Source: Pseudomonadota bacterium (lineage in GTDB: Bacteria; Pseudomonadota; Gammaproteobacteria; Burkholderiales; Burkholderiaceae_D). Taken from it: 8,880 bases of DNA. Positions 1 to 6,550 of this stretch are shown here, piece after piece. Location of the stretch: assembly GCA_023409175.1 (NCBI GenBank), contig JAEYIG010000007.1, forward strand, positions 1 to 8,880, in the 5' to 3' direction. The position numbers and the translations under genes are program-made. The number at the start of each line of letters is the position of its first letter. Within the stretch, counting starts at the first letter, position 1. Under the pieces are notes generated by a model, which was not told the DNA's origin, did no database searches, and saw only the letters and a program-made list of their open reading frames with translations.

Positions 1-30
1 TGATCTGCGAATGGCCGGAGAAACAAGATA

Positions 31-387
31 ATGAACCTTAAAGATGCAATGGAACTGGCCGGGGTTGATTTTGAAATGACCCTGAACCGGTTTTCCAATA
101 ATGAAGGTCTGCTGGAACGATTTGTCAAAAAATTTCCGAATGACAAAACATTTGAGGAACTGAATGCAGCAGTTGCCGGGAAACGTTATGGCGATGTCGA
201 ACGGTCTGCCCACACCCTGAAAGGAATTGCAGCCAATCTGGGGTTTCAGTATCTATCCGATTTGAGTGCGGAAGTGGTCAACCTCGTCCGTTCCGAACAT
301 TACGACAAGGACAATATTGGAGTGGCATTCTCGAGAGTGGCAAAAGAATACGAAAAAGTCGTTTCCTGCGTAAACCGTTTAGAGTAG
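31..387 (+). CDS. Free-standing histidine phosphotransfer (HPt) domain protein
   Basis: A 118-residue protein that is essentially one HPt domain, the four-helix-bundle module that relays phosphate between the receiver domain of a hybrid kinase and a second receiver. The hallmark is AHTLKGIAANLGF around residues 60-72; His61 is the expected phosphorylated residue, followed by the usual Lys-Gly and small or hydrophobic residues. There is no signal peptide or membrane segment, so it should be cytosolic. The ATG at 31 is preceded by GGAG at 17-20, ten bases away, which supports this start. It lies 12 bp before the REC/HD-GYP/GGDEF gene on the same strand, so the two are probably co-transcribed and the neighbour's receiver (Asp55) is the likely phosphate acceptor. 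The partner kinase is not in the window. The domain call is strong; partner and direction of phosphate flow are inferred. Confidence 0.88.
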   Translation: MNLKDAMELAGVDFEMTLNRFSNNEGLLERFVKKFPNDKTFEELNAAVAGKRYGDVERSAHTLKGIAANLGFQYLSDLSAEVVNLVRSEHYDKDNIGVAFSRVAKEYEKVVSCVNRLE

Positions 388-399
388 CTGAATATTCTG

Positions 400-2523
400 A
401 TGGATAAACAAACCATTCTGATTGTTGATGACGTCGAGCTGAACAGGGCCATTCTGGCCGAGCTTTTCAGTGACATATACCATATCCGTGAAGCGGAGAA
501 CGGTAAACAGGCGCTCGATATCCTTGAAAAAGATATCGACCGGATCGTTATGGTATTGCTGGATATTGTCATGCCAGTGATGGATGGTTTTGAGGTTTTG
601 CAGGCGATGACCGAGCAGAAACTGATCGAAAACGTCCCGGTGATATTGATCACGTCAGAAAATTCGGACAGGGCTGCGTTGCAGGGCTATCAGCTTGGCG
701 TGTCGGATATCATCAACAAGCCATTCAACCCTGAAGTCGTCAAGAGACGTGTTGCAAACGTTATCGAACTGTTCATGCACAAGTCCAACCTTGAAAAACT
801 GGTTGGCAAACAGATCGAGACGCTGGAAAAACAGGCAAACAAGCTCAATCAGGTCAATAACTTTCTCATCGAAACCCTCTCTACGGCAGTGGAATTCCGG
901 AATTGCGAGTCAGGTCAGCACATCAAACGCATCCGTCACACGACCCAGATCCTGCTCGAGGCGATCTCAAGGGAATATCCGGAATACGCCCTGTCTCCTT
1001 ATCATATCGAAAAGATTTCCAGTGCCTCTGCGATGCACGACATCGGAAAAATCGCCATTCCAGATTACATCCTGAACAAACCGGGCAAGCTGACAGCGGA
1101 AGAATTCGAAATCATGAAGGCGCATTGTATCCGTGGATGCGAATTCCTCCAAAGCATCCATTACGCGCAGGATGAGGAGTATTTCCGTTTCTGTTACGAA
1201 ATTTGCCGCCATCATCATGAACGCTGGGATGGTAACGGTTATCCGGACAGGTTAAAGGGAGACAATATCCCGATATGGGCGCAGGTCGTTTCGCTTGCTG
1301 ACGTTTATGACGCCCTGACCAGCAAACGGGTTTACAAGAATGCCTATTCGCATGAAAAGGCGGTCAGAATGATCCTTGATGGAGAATGCGGCGTTTTCAA
1401 CCCGAAATTGCTGGAAGTATTCATCAAGGTCGCTCCGGTTCTTGAAAGGGACCTTGCCTCCAATGACGAGATCGTCGATACGGAATTTGCGGTTTGCACT
1501 TTTGAGCCGGTACAGGCGGTCAAATCGGAAGATACCGGATTGTCTTCCAGAACGCTGAGATTGCTTGAACTCGAGCGGGAAAAATACCGCATCCTGTCCG
1601 AGTTGTCGGGCGATATCGTTTTCAATTACGACACGAAGTCGGACACCCTGGAGTTTTCCGAAAAATTCTACGATCTTTTCCATCGTGATATCCGCATTTC
1701 CAATGCAAGGGAAACCATCGAACATTCCCAGGTCGTTTTTCCTGAAGACCGCTCACTCTTCCTGAAACGCCTGACGGAACTGACCCCAAAATTCCCAAGC
1801 TGCCGTATTGAGCTGCGCATGATGGTTCCCGATCAGGGATTCGAGTGGTTCGAGGTCAACGTCCATGCCTTGTGGAACACGGAAACAAACGTGGAATGCG
1901 TCGGTTACCTCGGCAAGCTCGTCAATATCCACGAACGCAAGATTGAAGCCAACCTGTTGAGAAAACAGGCAAACATGGATTCCCTGACGGAACTGGACAA
2001 TCGCAAGCGTATCCGTGAAAGACTTGTCAGCCTTCTCGATGAAAGCCGGAAGGAAGAGGGCGCTTTTTTCTTTATTGATATTGATAACTTCAAAGCCATC
2101 AACGACAATCTCGGCCATATGTTCGGTGATGAGATTCTCCGTTACATTGCCAGCGAAATCAAACGGAAAGTCCGTTCTACCGATATTGTCGGACGTATAG
2201 GCGGAGACGAATTCGTCGCCTATCTGCGCAATTCGACATCTGAGAAAGCCATCGCCGAAAAGGCCCGGGACATTTGCGACCTGTTCAAAAATACCTACAA
2301 GGAACTGATCGACAAATACAATGTGTCCTGCAGTGTCGGCATTTCCCTTTTCCCGAAAGACGGGAAGACGTACGAAGAACTCTTCCATAATGCCGACAGG
2401 GCGCTTTACTATGCCAAGGAACGTGGCAAGAACGGTTACGCGTTTTATAACGAAACCATGGGCAATTCGGATTTCAAGACCGTATTGACCAATGTTGTCG
2501 ACAGCTATCTCATTGTCAAGTAA
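400..2523 (+). CDS. Response regulator with REC, HD-GYP, PAS and GGDEF domains (c-di-GMP hydrolysis and synthesis)
   Basis: A 707-residue cytosolic protein with four domains. REC, about residues 4-125: acidic pair Asp10-Asp11, phospho-acceptor Asp55 in LLDIVMPVMDG, Thr85 and Lys107. A charged, probably coiled-coil helix follows at about 127-160. HD-GYP phosphodiesterase, about 160-365: His174, the HD pair His213-Asp214 in HDIGK, HHHE 271-274 and GYP 280-282, so the metal site looks complete. A PAS/PAC-like sensor domain, about 395-513, ends in VNIHERK. GGDEF cyclase, about 525-695: metal-binding FIDIDNF (Asp560), intact GGDEF 601-605, and an RxxD inhibitory-site motif (RSTD 592-595) at the usual five-residue spacing. 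The protein should therefore both degrade and make c-di-GMP under receiver and PAS control. Which activity dominates cannot be read from sequence. The ATG at 400 has no strong Shine-Dalgarno and may depend on coupling to the HPt gene 12 bp upstream. REC/HD-GYP is the RpfG-like layout; the extra PAS-GGDEF tail is less usual. Confidence 0.93.
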   Translation: MDKQTILIVDDVELNRAILAELFSDIYHIREAENGKQALDILEKDIDRIVMVLLDIVMPVMDGFEVLQAMTEQKLIENVPVILITSENSDRAALQGYQLGVSDIINKPFNPEVVKRRVANVIELFMHKSNLEKLVGKQIETLEKQANKLNQVNNFLIETLSTAVEFRNCESGQHIKRIRHTTQILLEAISREYPEYALSPYHIEKISSASAMHDIGKIAIPDYILNKPGKLTAEEFEIMKAHCIRGCEFLQSIHYAQDEEYFRFCYEICRHHHERWDGNGYPDRLKGDNIPIWAQVVSLADVYDALTSKRVYKNAYSHEKAVRMILDGECGVFNPKLLEVFIKVAPVLERDLASNDEIVDTEFAVCTFEPVQAVKSEDTGLSSRTLRLLELEREKYRILSELSGDIVFNYDTKSDTLEFSEKFYDLFHRDIRISNARETIEHSQVVFPEDRSLFLKRLTELTPKFPSCRIELRMMVPDQGFEWFEVNVHALWNTETNVECVGYLGKLVNIHERKIEANLLRKQANMDSLTELDNRKRIRERLVSLLDESRKEEGAFFFIDIDNFKAINDNLGHMFGDEILRYIASEIKRKVRSTDIVGRIGGDEFVAYLRNSTSEKAIAEKARDICDLFKNTYKELIDKYNVSCSVGISLFPKDGKTYEELFHNADRALYYAKERGKNGYAFYNETMGNSDFKTVLTNVVDSYLIVK

Positions 2524-2562
2524 AGGTCTTTCCAAAAAGCTTCTCAAAGACGGATATGACGT

Positions 2563-3690
2563 TCAGGCAGGATACAAGGCCCCGAGCGGCCGGAACCCTC
2601 TTGCTCCTGTAACGCTGGGGAGATTGCCGGGTTTGCCGGTCATGAAACGATGGGACAGCCAGGCGAATGCGAGCGCTTCAACGTGCATGGGATCGACGCC
2701 CAGCGCATCACTGGTCCGTAAAACGGCATGGTTGTTCTTTTTCCTGAGCAAGTCGCCAATCAGCTTCATCAGAAACGGATTTTTTCCCCCGCCCCCGCAG
2801 ATATAAATCTCATCGGCATGCATTGCATGATCGCGGATGGCATCCGTAATCGTTTCGGCGGTCAATGCCGTCAGGGTGGCCTGGACGTCAGCCGCTTCAA
2901 GCCGTTCGAAAGATTCCGATTCCGAAAATCTGGCCTCCAGCCAGTTCAGGTTGAAAAGGTCGCGTCCGGTGCTTTTGGGCGGCATTTGCATAAAGAAAGG
3001 CTCTTTCAACAAGGCCTTGAGCAATTCCTTTGAACATTTTCCGCTTTTTCCCCATTTCCCGTCTTCATCGTAATTCTTTTGAAGGTGCTTGCCGATCCAG
3101 GCATCCATCAGCATGTTTCCCGGACCGGTATCAAAGCCGGAAACCGAACCGTCCGGGTTCAGGATACTGATGTTGGCAATGCCCCCGATATTGATGACTG
3201 CACGGGAAGAATACTGGCTGCCGAAAACGGCGTAATGGAAAGCGGGAACCAGCGGTGCGCCCTGTCCGTTTGCCGCAATATCGCGGCTCCTGAAATCAGC
3301 GATGACGTTTATCCGGGTGAGTTCGGCCAAAAGGGCGGGATTGTTTGTCTGGCGGGTAAATCCAAGTTCGGGACAATGCCGGATGGTCTGGCCATGGGAA
3401 CCGATCGCCGTCACCTCTTCTGCCGAGATCCCTTTTTTCTGAAGCAGGGCATAAACGCATTCGGCGTATAGAATGGCCAGACGGTTTGCGGCGAGTGCTT
3501 CTTTTTCGATTTCGTTATGCCCCGCCAATTGAAGGGACATCAGTTCCTCGCGCAATTGGCTGTCGAATGGAACATGGGCAGTCGTTTCGATGCCGATTTC
3601 CCCGCCCTCATAATCGTCCGGTATCGACGTCAGCACACCGTCCACTCCATCCAGACTGGTGCCTGACATCAGGCCTATGTAAAAAGACAT
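2563..3690 (-). CDS. anmK: Anhydro-N-acetylmuramic acid kinase
   Basis: A 375-residue cytosolic sugar kinase; E. coli AnmK is about the same size. It opens the 1,6-anhydro ring of anhydro-MurNAc and phosphorylates it with ATP to MurNAc-6-phosphate, a step in recycling of peptidoglycan turnover products. Visible family signatures are the N-terminal phosphate-binding GLMSGTSLDGVDG (residues 6-18), SHGQTIRH (98-105), DFRSRDIAANGQGAPLVP (132-149), GFDTGPGNMLMDAW (185-198) with the probable catalytic base Asp187, and the nucleotide-binding CGGGGKNPFL (298-307). The start is fixed by these motifs, which begin five residues in. It is the second gene of an operon with the M23 peptidase: only 18 bp separate that gene's stop from this ATG, and those 18 bp hold no obvious Shine-Dalgarno, so translational coupling is likely. 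Its 3' end faces the REC/HD-GYP/GGDEF gene with 39 bp between the stops. All expected motifs are intact. Confidence 0.96.
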   Translation of the reverse strand: MSFYIGLMSGTSLDGVDGVLTSIPDDYEGGEIGIETTAHVPFDSQLREELMSLQLAGHNEIEKEALAANRLAILYAECVYALLQKKGISAEEVTAIGSHGQTIRHCPELGFTRQTNNPALLAELTRINVIADFRSRDIAANGQGAPLVPAFHYAVFGSQYSSRAVINIGGIANISILNPDGSVSGFDTGPGNMLMDAWIGKHLQKNYDEDGKWGKSGKCSKELLKALLKEPFFMQMPPKSTGRDLFNLNWLEARFSESESFERLEAADVQATLTALTAETITDAIRDHAMHADEIYICGGGGKNPFLMKLIGDLLRKKNNHAVLRTSDALGVDPMHVEALAFAWLSHRFMTGKPGNLPSVTGARGFRPLGALYPA

Positions 3691-3708
3691 ATCGTTAAAA
3701 ATGCGCTA

Positions 3709-5130
3709 TCAGTTTCTGGCGGTCTGTCTCTGGTTGGCAGAAGAATCCATCAGGGCAAAGCGGTGCTGCATATCGGCCAGGTTCGATTTGAATTTTGCCA
3801 TTTCTTTAGGGGTCAATGGATTGACATTTGGCATATCCACTTTCGATGGGTTTTGCTGGACGTTATTGACCCTGAATTCATAATGCAGGTGGGGACCCGT
3901 ACTCATGCCGGTTGAACCGACATATCCGATGATGTCGCCCTGATTGACTTTCCTGCCTTGTTTCATACCCGCCGCGATCCGGCTCATGTGTCCATAAGCG
4001 GTTGAATAGGCGCCCCAATGTTTCAGGACAATGAAATTGCCATAGCCGTTCTGCCATCCGGAAAAATTGATTGTACCGTCAGCAGCTGCCCGGATCGGTG
4101 TACCGGTCGGAGCGGCAAAATCAATTCCTTTGTGCTGTCGGATGTTGCCGGTGACTGGATGAACCCGGGTGGCGAAACCTGAAGAAACGCGCGTGAATTC
4201 AAGTGGCGATTTCAGGAATGCCTTCTTGTTGGATTTGCCGTTGAAATCATAATAGCCGCCTTTGCCCGGAGCACGTTCGAACCAGATGGTCTGGAACGCT
4301 TCGCCTGCATTGACGAATTCGGCAGCCAGGATGTTTCCAGTCCGAAGCAGTTTCCCGTTTTGCCAGAAGGTTTCATAAACGATGTTGAAATGATCACCTC
4401 GTCGCAAGTCGGAGTTGAAATCGACGTGTGTGGAGAACATTTCAATGAATTTTTTCGTCACCGCATCCGGAACGCCAGCTGTGTCCGTTGCGGCAAACAG
4501 GGATGACTGGATCGTGCCCGAACGCATTTCAACGATTCGTTCCGTCTTTGCGATTTCGTTCGAGGATGTAAAACCGGAATCGGTTCTTGATACCACAATA
4601 CTGATGCCATCCTGCGGATCGGCCGCTGCAGCGGAAAGCCAGTACAGGACACCCTGATCATCCGTTTTCGCCTGAATGGTGCGGCCTGCTTTCAGGTTCA
4701 GGAAGGCTTTGGCCTTGTCGTCCGATTTGATGAACCGGATGGCTTCCTGATCGTCCACGCCAAGACGGGTCAAAAGGGTGCCAAGCGTATCCCCTGGACG
4801 AATCTTGTCTTCACGCGCAAAGAATTGTTTTTCGCCACGCAGTTTTTCAAGCTGTTCGGAAAGGGAAGGGAGGGGGATTTCTTCTTCAATTGTCCTGACG
4901 GCGATATTATCCTTGTCAGGAGGGGAACCGGGAGCCGTTGCAGCTGCGCCGAAAGCAATGAAAGCGAAAGAAAGTGCGACGAGAGAAACACCACGGGTTT
5001 TTTGACAGCGGCCTAAAAGCGATTTTTTTGCTTTCAGGAATAATGGGTGTTGTTTTATTTCGTTAACCGAAAGAAATCTGCCTGCTTTCCCGATAGATAG
5101 AAGGTGTTTCAGTTTCTCGATGAACCGCAT
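3709..5130 (-). CDS. Membrane-anchored M23 family peptidoglycan endopeptidase (MepM/YebA-like)
   Basis: A 473-residue protein expected to cut peptide cross-links in the periplasmic murein. After a basic N-terminus of about 45 residues comes one hydrophobic stretch (VSLVALSFAFIAFGAAATA, about 48-66), read as an uncleaved signal anchor or signal sequence. Next is a LysM/OapA-like region around 106-155 (KIRPGDTLGTLLTRLG and LNLKAGRTI), a linking beta domain, and a C-terminal M23 (LytM) domain at about 330-430. Zinc and catalytic residues are present: His333 and Asp337 in HKGIDFAAP, His381 in YGHM, and His414 and His416 in PHLHYE. The order anchor, LysM-like, M23 and the overall length match E. 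coli MepM (440 residues) and neisserial NMB0315-type proteins; I leave the symbol blank because several M23 paralogues share this layout. The ATG at 5130 has a strong AGAGGA ribosome site five bases upstream. It leads the operon with anmK and is divergent from tyrS. Confidence 0.92.
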   Translation of the reverse strand: MRFIEKLKHLLSIGKAGRFLSVNEIKQHPLFLKAKKSLLGRCQKTRGVSLVALSFAFIAFGAAATAPGSPPDKDNIAVRTIEEEIPLPSLSEQLEKLRGEKQFFAREDKIRPGDTLGTLLTRLGVDDQEAIRFIKSDDKAKAFLNLKAGRTIQAKTDDQGVLYWLSAAAADPQDGISIVVSRTDSGFTSSNEIAKTERIVEMRSGTIQSSLFAATDTAGVPDAVTKKFIEMFSTHVDFNSDLRRGDHFNIVYETFWQNGKLLRTGNILAAEFVNAGEAFQTIWFERAPGKGGYYDFNGKSNKKAFLKSPLEFTRVSSGFATRVHPVTGNIRQHKGIDFAAPTGTPIRAAADGTINFSGWQNGYGNFIVLKHWGAYSTAYGHMSRIAAGMKQGRKVNQGDIIGYVGSTGMSTGPHLHYEFRVNNVQQNPSKVDMPNVNPLTPKEMAKFKSNLADMQHRFALMDSSANQRQTARN

Positions 5131-5135
5131 TAAAT

Positions 5136-5141
5136 TCCTCT
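5136..5141 (-). promoter_or_regulatory. Ribosome binding site of the M23 peptidase gene
   Basis: On the minus strand the sequence reads AGAGGAATTTAATG: a near-ideal Shine-Dalgarno AGAGGA with a five-base spacer before the ATG at 5130. It decides the start of the peptidase gene and contrasts with the weak or absent ribosome sites of anmK and tyrS. Confidence 0.8.
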
Positions 5142-5235
5142 TATTGCCGCAATCAGTTAAAATTCACTTTTTTGCACCATTCTCTTCTTATTGTTTTTAT
5201 AGGATCAGGCATCTGCAAAATTGCCGAAAGACCAC

Positions 5236-5244
5236 ATTATACCA
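5236..5244 (-). promoter_or_regulatory. Probable extended -10 promoter of the M23 peptidase-anmK operon
   Basis: The minus strand reads TGGTATAAT, a perfect TATAAT -10 hexamer preceded by the TGn extension of sigma-70 extended -10 promoters. No good TTGACA-like -35 box is seen 16-18 bases upstream, which is acceptable for this promoter class. Transcription would begin near 5229, giving a leader of about 100 nt before the peptidase ATG at 5130. The element lies 26 bp ahead of the tyrS start on the other strand, so polymerase binding here could interfere with tyrS expression. Seen directly as a motif; promoter activity is inferred. Confidence 0.55.
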
Positions 5245-5269
5245 ATACAAACTGCCATAAATTAGTGAA

Positions 5270-6514
5270 ATGAACGAAAAAATTTCTTCGCCTGATGCAG
5301 ACCAGTTACCGTTGACAGATTCTGTCAGGGAAGCGCTGGCGATCACATTACGCGGCTGTGACGAGCTTCTGATCGAATCCGAATTTGCGCAAAAACTGGC
5401 CCGTTCGGAAAAAACGGGAAAACCTCTCAGAATCAAGCTGGGACTGGATCCGACTGCGCCTGACCTTCATTTGGGCCATACGGTTGTATTGAACAAAATG
5501 CGCCAGCTTCAGAATCTGGGGCATGTCGTTATTTTCCTGATTGGGGATTTCACCTCCATGATCGGGGACCCAAGTGGAAGAAACATCACACGTCCGCCCC
5601 TGACGCGTGAACAGGTTCAGGAAAATGCCATGACCTATTTCGCGCAGGCCAGTCTGGTTCTCGATCCTGAAAAGACGGAAATCCGTTACAACTCGGAATG
5701 GAGTGACAAGCTTGGCGCAGCGGGCATGATCCAGCTGGCGTCACAATACACGCTGGCGCGTATCATGGAACGCGAGGATTTTGCCAACCGTTTCAAAAAC
5801 GGTTTTCCCATTTCCGTTCATGAACTGCTCTATCCATTGATGCAGGGATATGATTCAGTCGCACTGCAATCCGATTTGGAACTGGGTGGCACCGACCAGA
5901 AATTCAACCTGCTGGTCGGTCGCGAGTTGCAACGCCATTACAATCAGGAACCCCAGTGCATTTTGACGATGCCGCTGCTGGAAGGTCTGGATGGCGTCGA
6001 GAAAATGTCCAAGTCCAAGGGCAATTACGTCGGCATTACCGAACCGGCCAATGTCATGTTCGGCAAGCTGATGAGCATTTCCGATGAAATGATGTGGCGT
6101 TACTATGACCTCTTGTCATTCAAGTCGATAGCCGAAGTCGAACGTCTGAAAGAAGAAGTGAAAAACGGAAAGAATCCTCGTGACGTCAAGGTGGAACTCG
6201 GCAAGGAAATCGTCACCCGTTTCCATTCCGCTACAGCAGCGGACGCAGCGCTGGAAGATTTCGTCGCCCGTTCACGTGGAGGCATACCGGATGACATTCC
6301 ATCCGTTTCATTGAATGGAGCGCCATTGGGAATAGGACAGTTGCTGAAGCAGGCCGGCTTGTGCGCCTCCACTTCGGAAGCCTTGCGTCTGGTCGATCAG
6401 GGCGGTGTCCGTATCGACAGCCAGACTGTTAGCGACAGGGGCTTGAAGGTTGAAGCCGGAAATTTTGTGGTTCAGGTCGGCAAACGCAAGTTCGCCAAAG
6501 TGATATTAAATTGA
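5270..6514 (+). CDS. tyrS: Tyrosyl-tRNA synthetase
   Basis: A 414-residue class I aminoacyl-tRNA synthetase that activates tyrosine with ATP and charges tRNA-Tyr in the cytosol. The Rossmann catalytic domain carries the HIGH motif as HLGH (residues 67-70, in GLDPTAPDLHLGHT) and the KMSKS motif at 245-249. The stretches FLIGDFTSMIGDPSGRN (89-105) and LELGGTDQKFNLLVGR (203-218) are typical of the family. A C-terminal S4-like RNA-binding domain spans about 354-414 (GQLLKQAGLCASTSEA and VRIDSQTVSDRGLKV). The sequence resembles the shorter TyrS/TyrZ-like group common in Burkholderiales rather than the E. coli TyrS form. The ATG at 5270 gives a normal N-terminus but has no clear Shine-Dalgarno; the first well-conserved segment begins near residue 30, so the exact start is a little uncertain. 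It is monocistronic by context, divergent from the peptidase gene and convergent with spoT, with 21 bp between the stops. Confidence 0.96.
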   Translation: MNEKISSPDADQLPLTDSVREALAITLRGCDELLIESEFAQKLARSEKTGKPLRIKLGLDPTAPDLHLGHTVVLNKMRQLQNLGHVVIFLIGDFTSMIGDPSGRNITRPPLTREQVQENAMTYFAQASLVLDPEKTEIRYNSEWSDKLGAAGMIQLASQYTLARIMEREDFANRFKNGFPISVHELLYPLMQGYDSVALQSDLELGGTDQKFNLLVGRELQRHYNQEPQCILTMPLLEGLDGVEKMSKSKGNYVGITEPANVMFGKLMSISDEMMWRYYDLLSFKSIAEVERLKEEVKNGKNPRDVKVELGKEIVTRFHSATAADAALEDFVARSRGGIPDDIPSVSLNGAPLGIGQLLKQAGLCASTSEALRLVDQGGVRIDSQTVSDRGLKVEAGNFVVQVGKRKFAKVILN

Positions 6515-6519
6515 TGCAA

Positions 6520-6550
6520 AGGGATGACATCCCGTTCAGATGTTATCCCT
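6520..6550. terminator. Hairpin between convergent tyrS and spoT, probable bidirectional terminator
   Basis: AGGGATGACATC (6520-6531) pairs with GATGTTATCCCT (6539-6550) as a 12-bp stem with a single G-U wobble and a seven-base loop. It begins six bases after the tyrS stop. The spoT stop codon (6536-6538 on the minus strand) is in the loop and the last four spoT codons (Arg-Asp-Asn-Ile) form one arm. Downstream on the minus strand the sequence starts TTTGCATCAATTTAAT, moderately T-rich; downstream on the plus strand there is only GCCGATTTTCC. It may therefore terminate spoT better than tyrS, or act partly as a 3'-end stabilising stem. Confidence 0.65.

Larger units (their letters stand above)
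5131..5269. promoter_or_regulatory. Divergent intergenic region between the M23 peptidase gene and tyrS
   Basis: This 139-bp A/T-rich gap must hold the promoters for both divergent units. The peptidase side has the extended -10 box at 5236-5244 and the ribosome site at 5136-5141. On the tyrS side I find only weak candidates, such as TTGCAC at 5172-5177 with TTTTAT at 5195-5200 (17-bp spacer, few consensus matches), and no clear Shine-Dalgarno before the tyrS ATG. There is no T-box-like antiterminator or tRNA-like fold that I can recognise, and no room for a further gene. Confidence 0.6.

Noticed and set aside
1..41. Possible 3' end of a gene upstream of the HPt gene, either ending at TAA 29-31 (overlapping the HPt ATG by one base) or at TAA 39-41.
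   Set aside because: Two reading frames are open to the window edge and the third has a stop at 1-3, so the sequence cannot tell which, if any, is coding. The ten or so residues match nothing I recognise. An upstream hybrid kinase is a guess from context only.
1753..2547. Long minus-strand open frame (264 codons) opposite the GGDEF region.
   Set aside because: It is a mirror of the strongly conserved GGDEF and PAS coding on the plus strand, its product resembles no family, and there is no ribosome site; an antisense shadow.
2526..2551. Inverted repeat GTCTTT / AAAGAC in the 39-bp gap between the two convergent stops, considered as a bidirectional terminator.
   Set aside because: The stem is only six base pairs, poor in G/C, with a 14-base loop and no T-tract on either side; too weak to call.
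5143..5153. Short palindrome ATTGC-C-GCAAT just upstream of the peptidase ribosome site, considered as an operator or RNA hairpin.
   Set aside because: Five-base arms around a single central base cannot fold as RNA, and a match of this size is expected by chance; no second copy seen.
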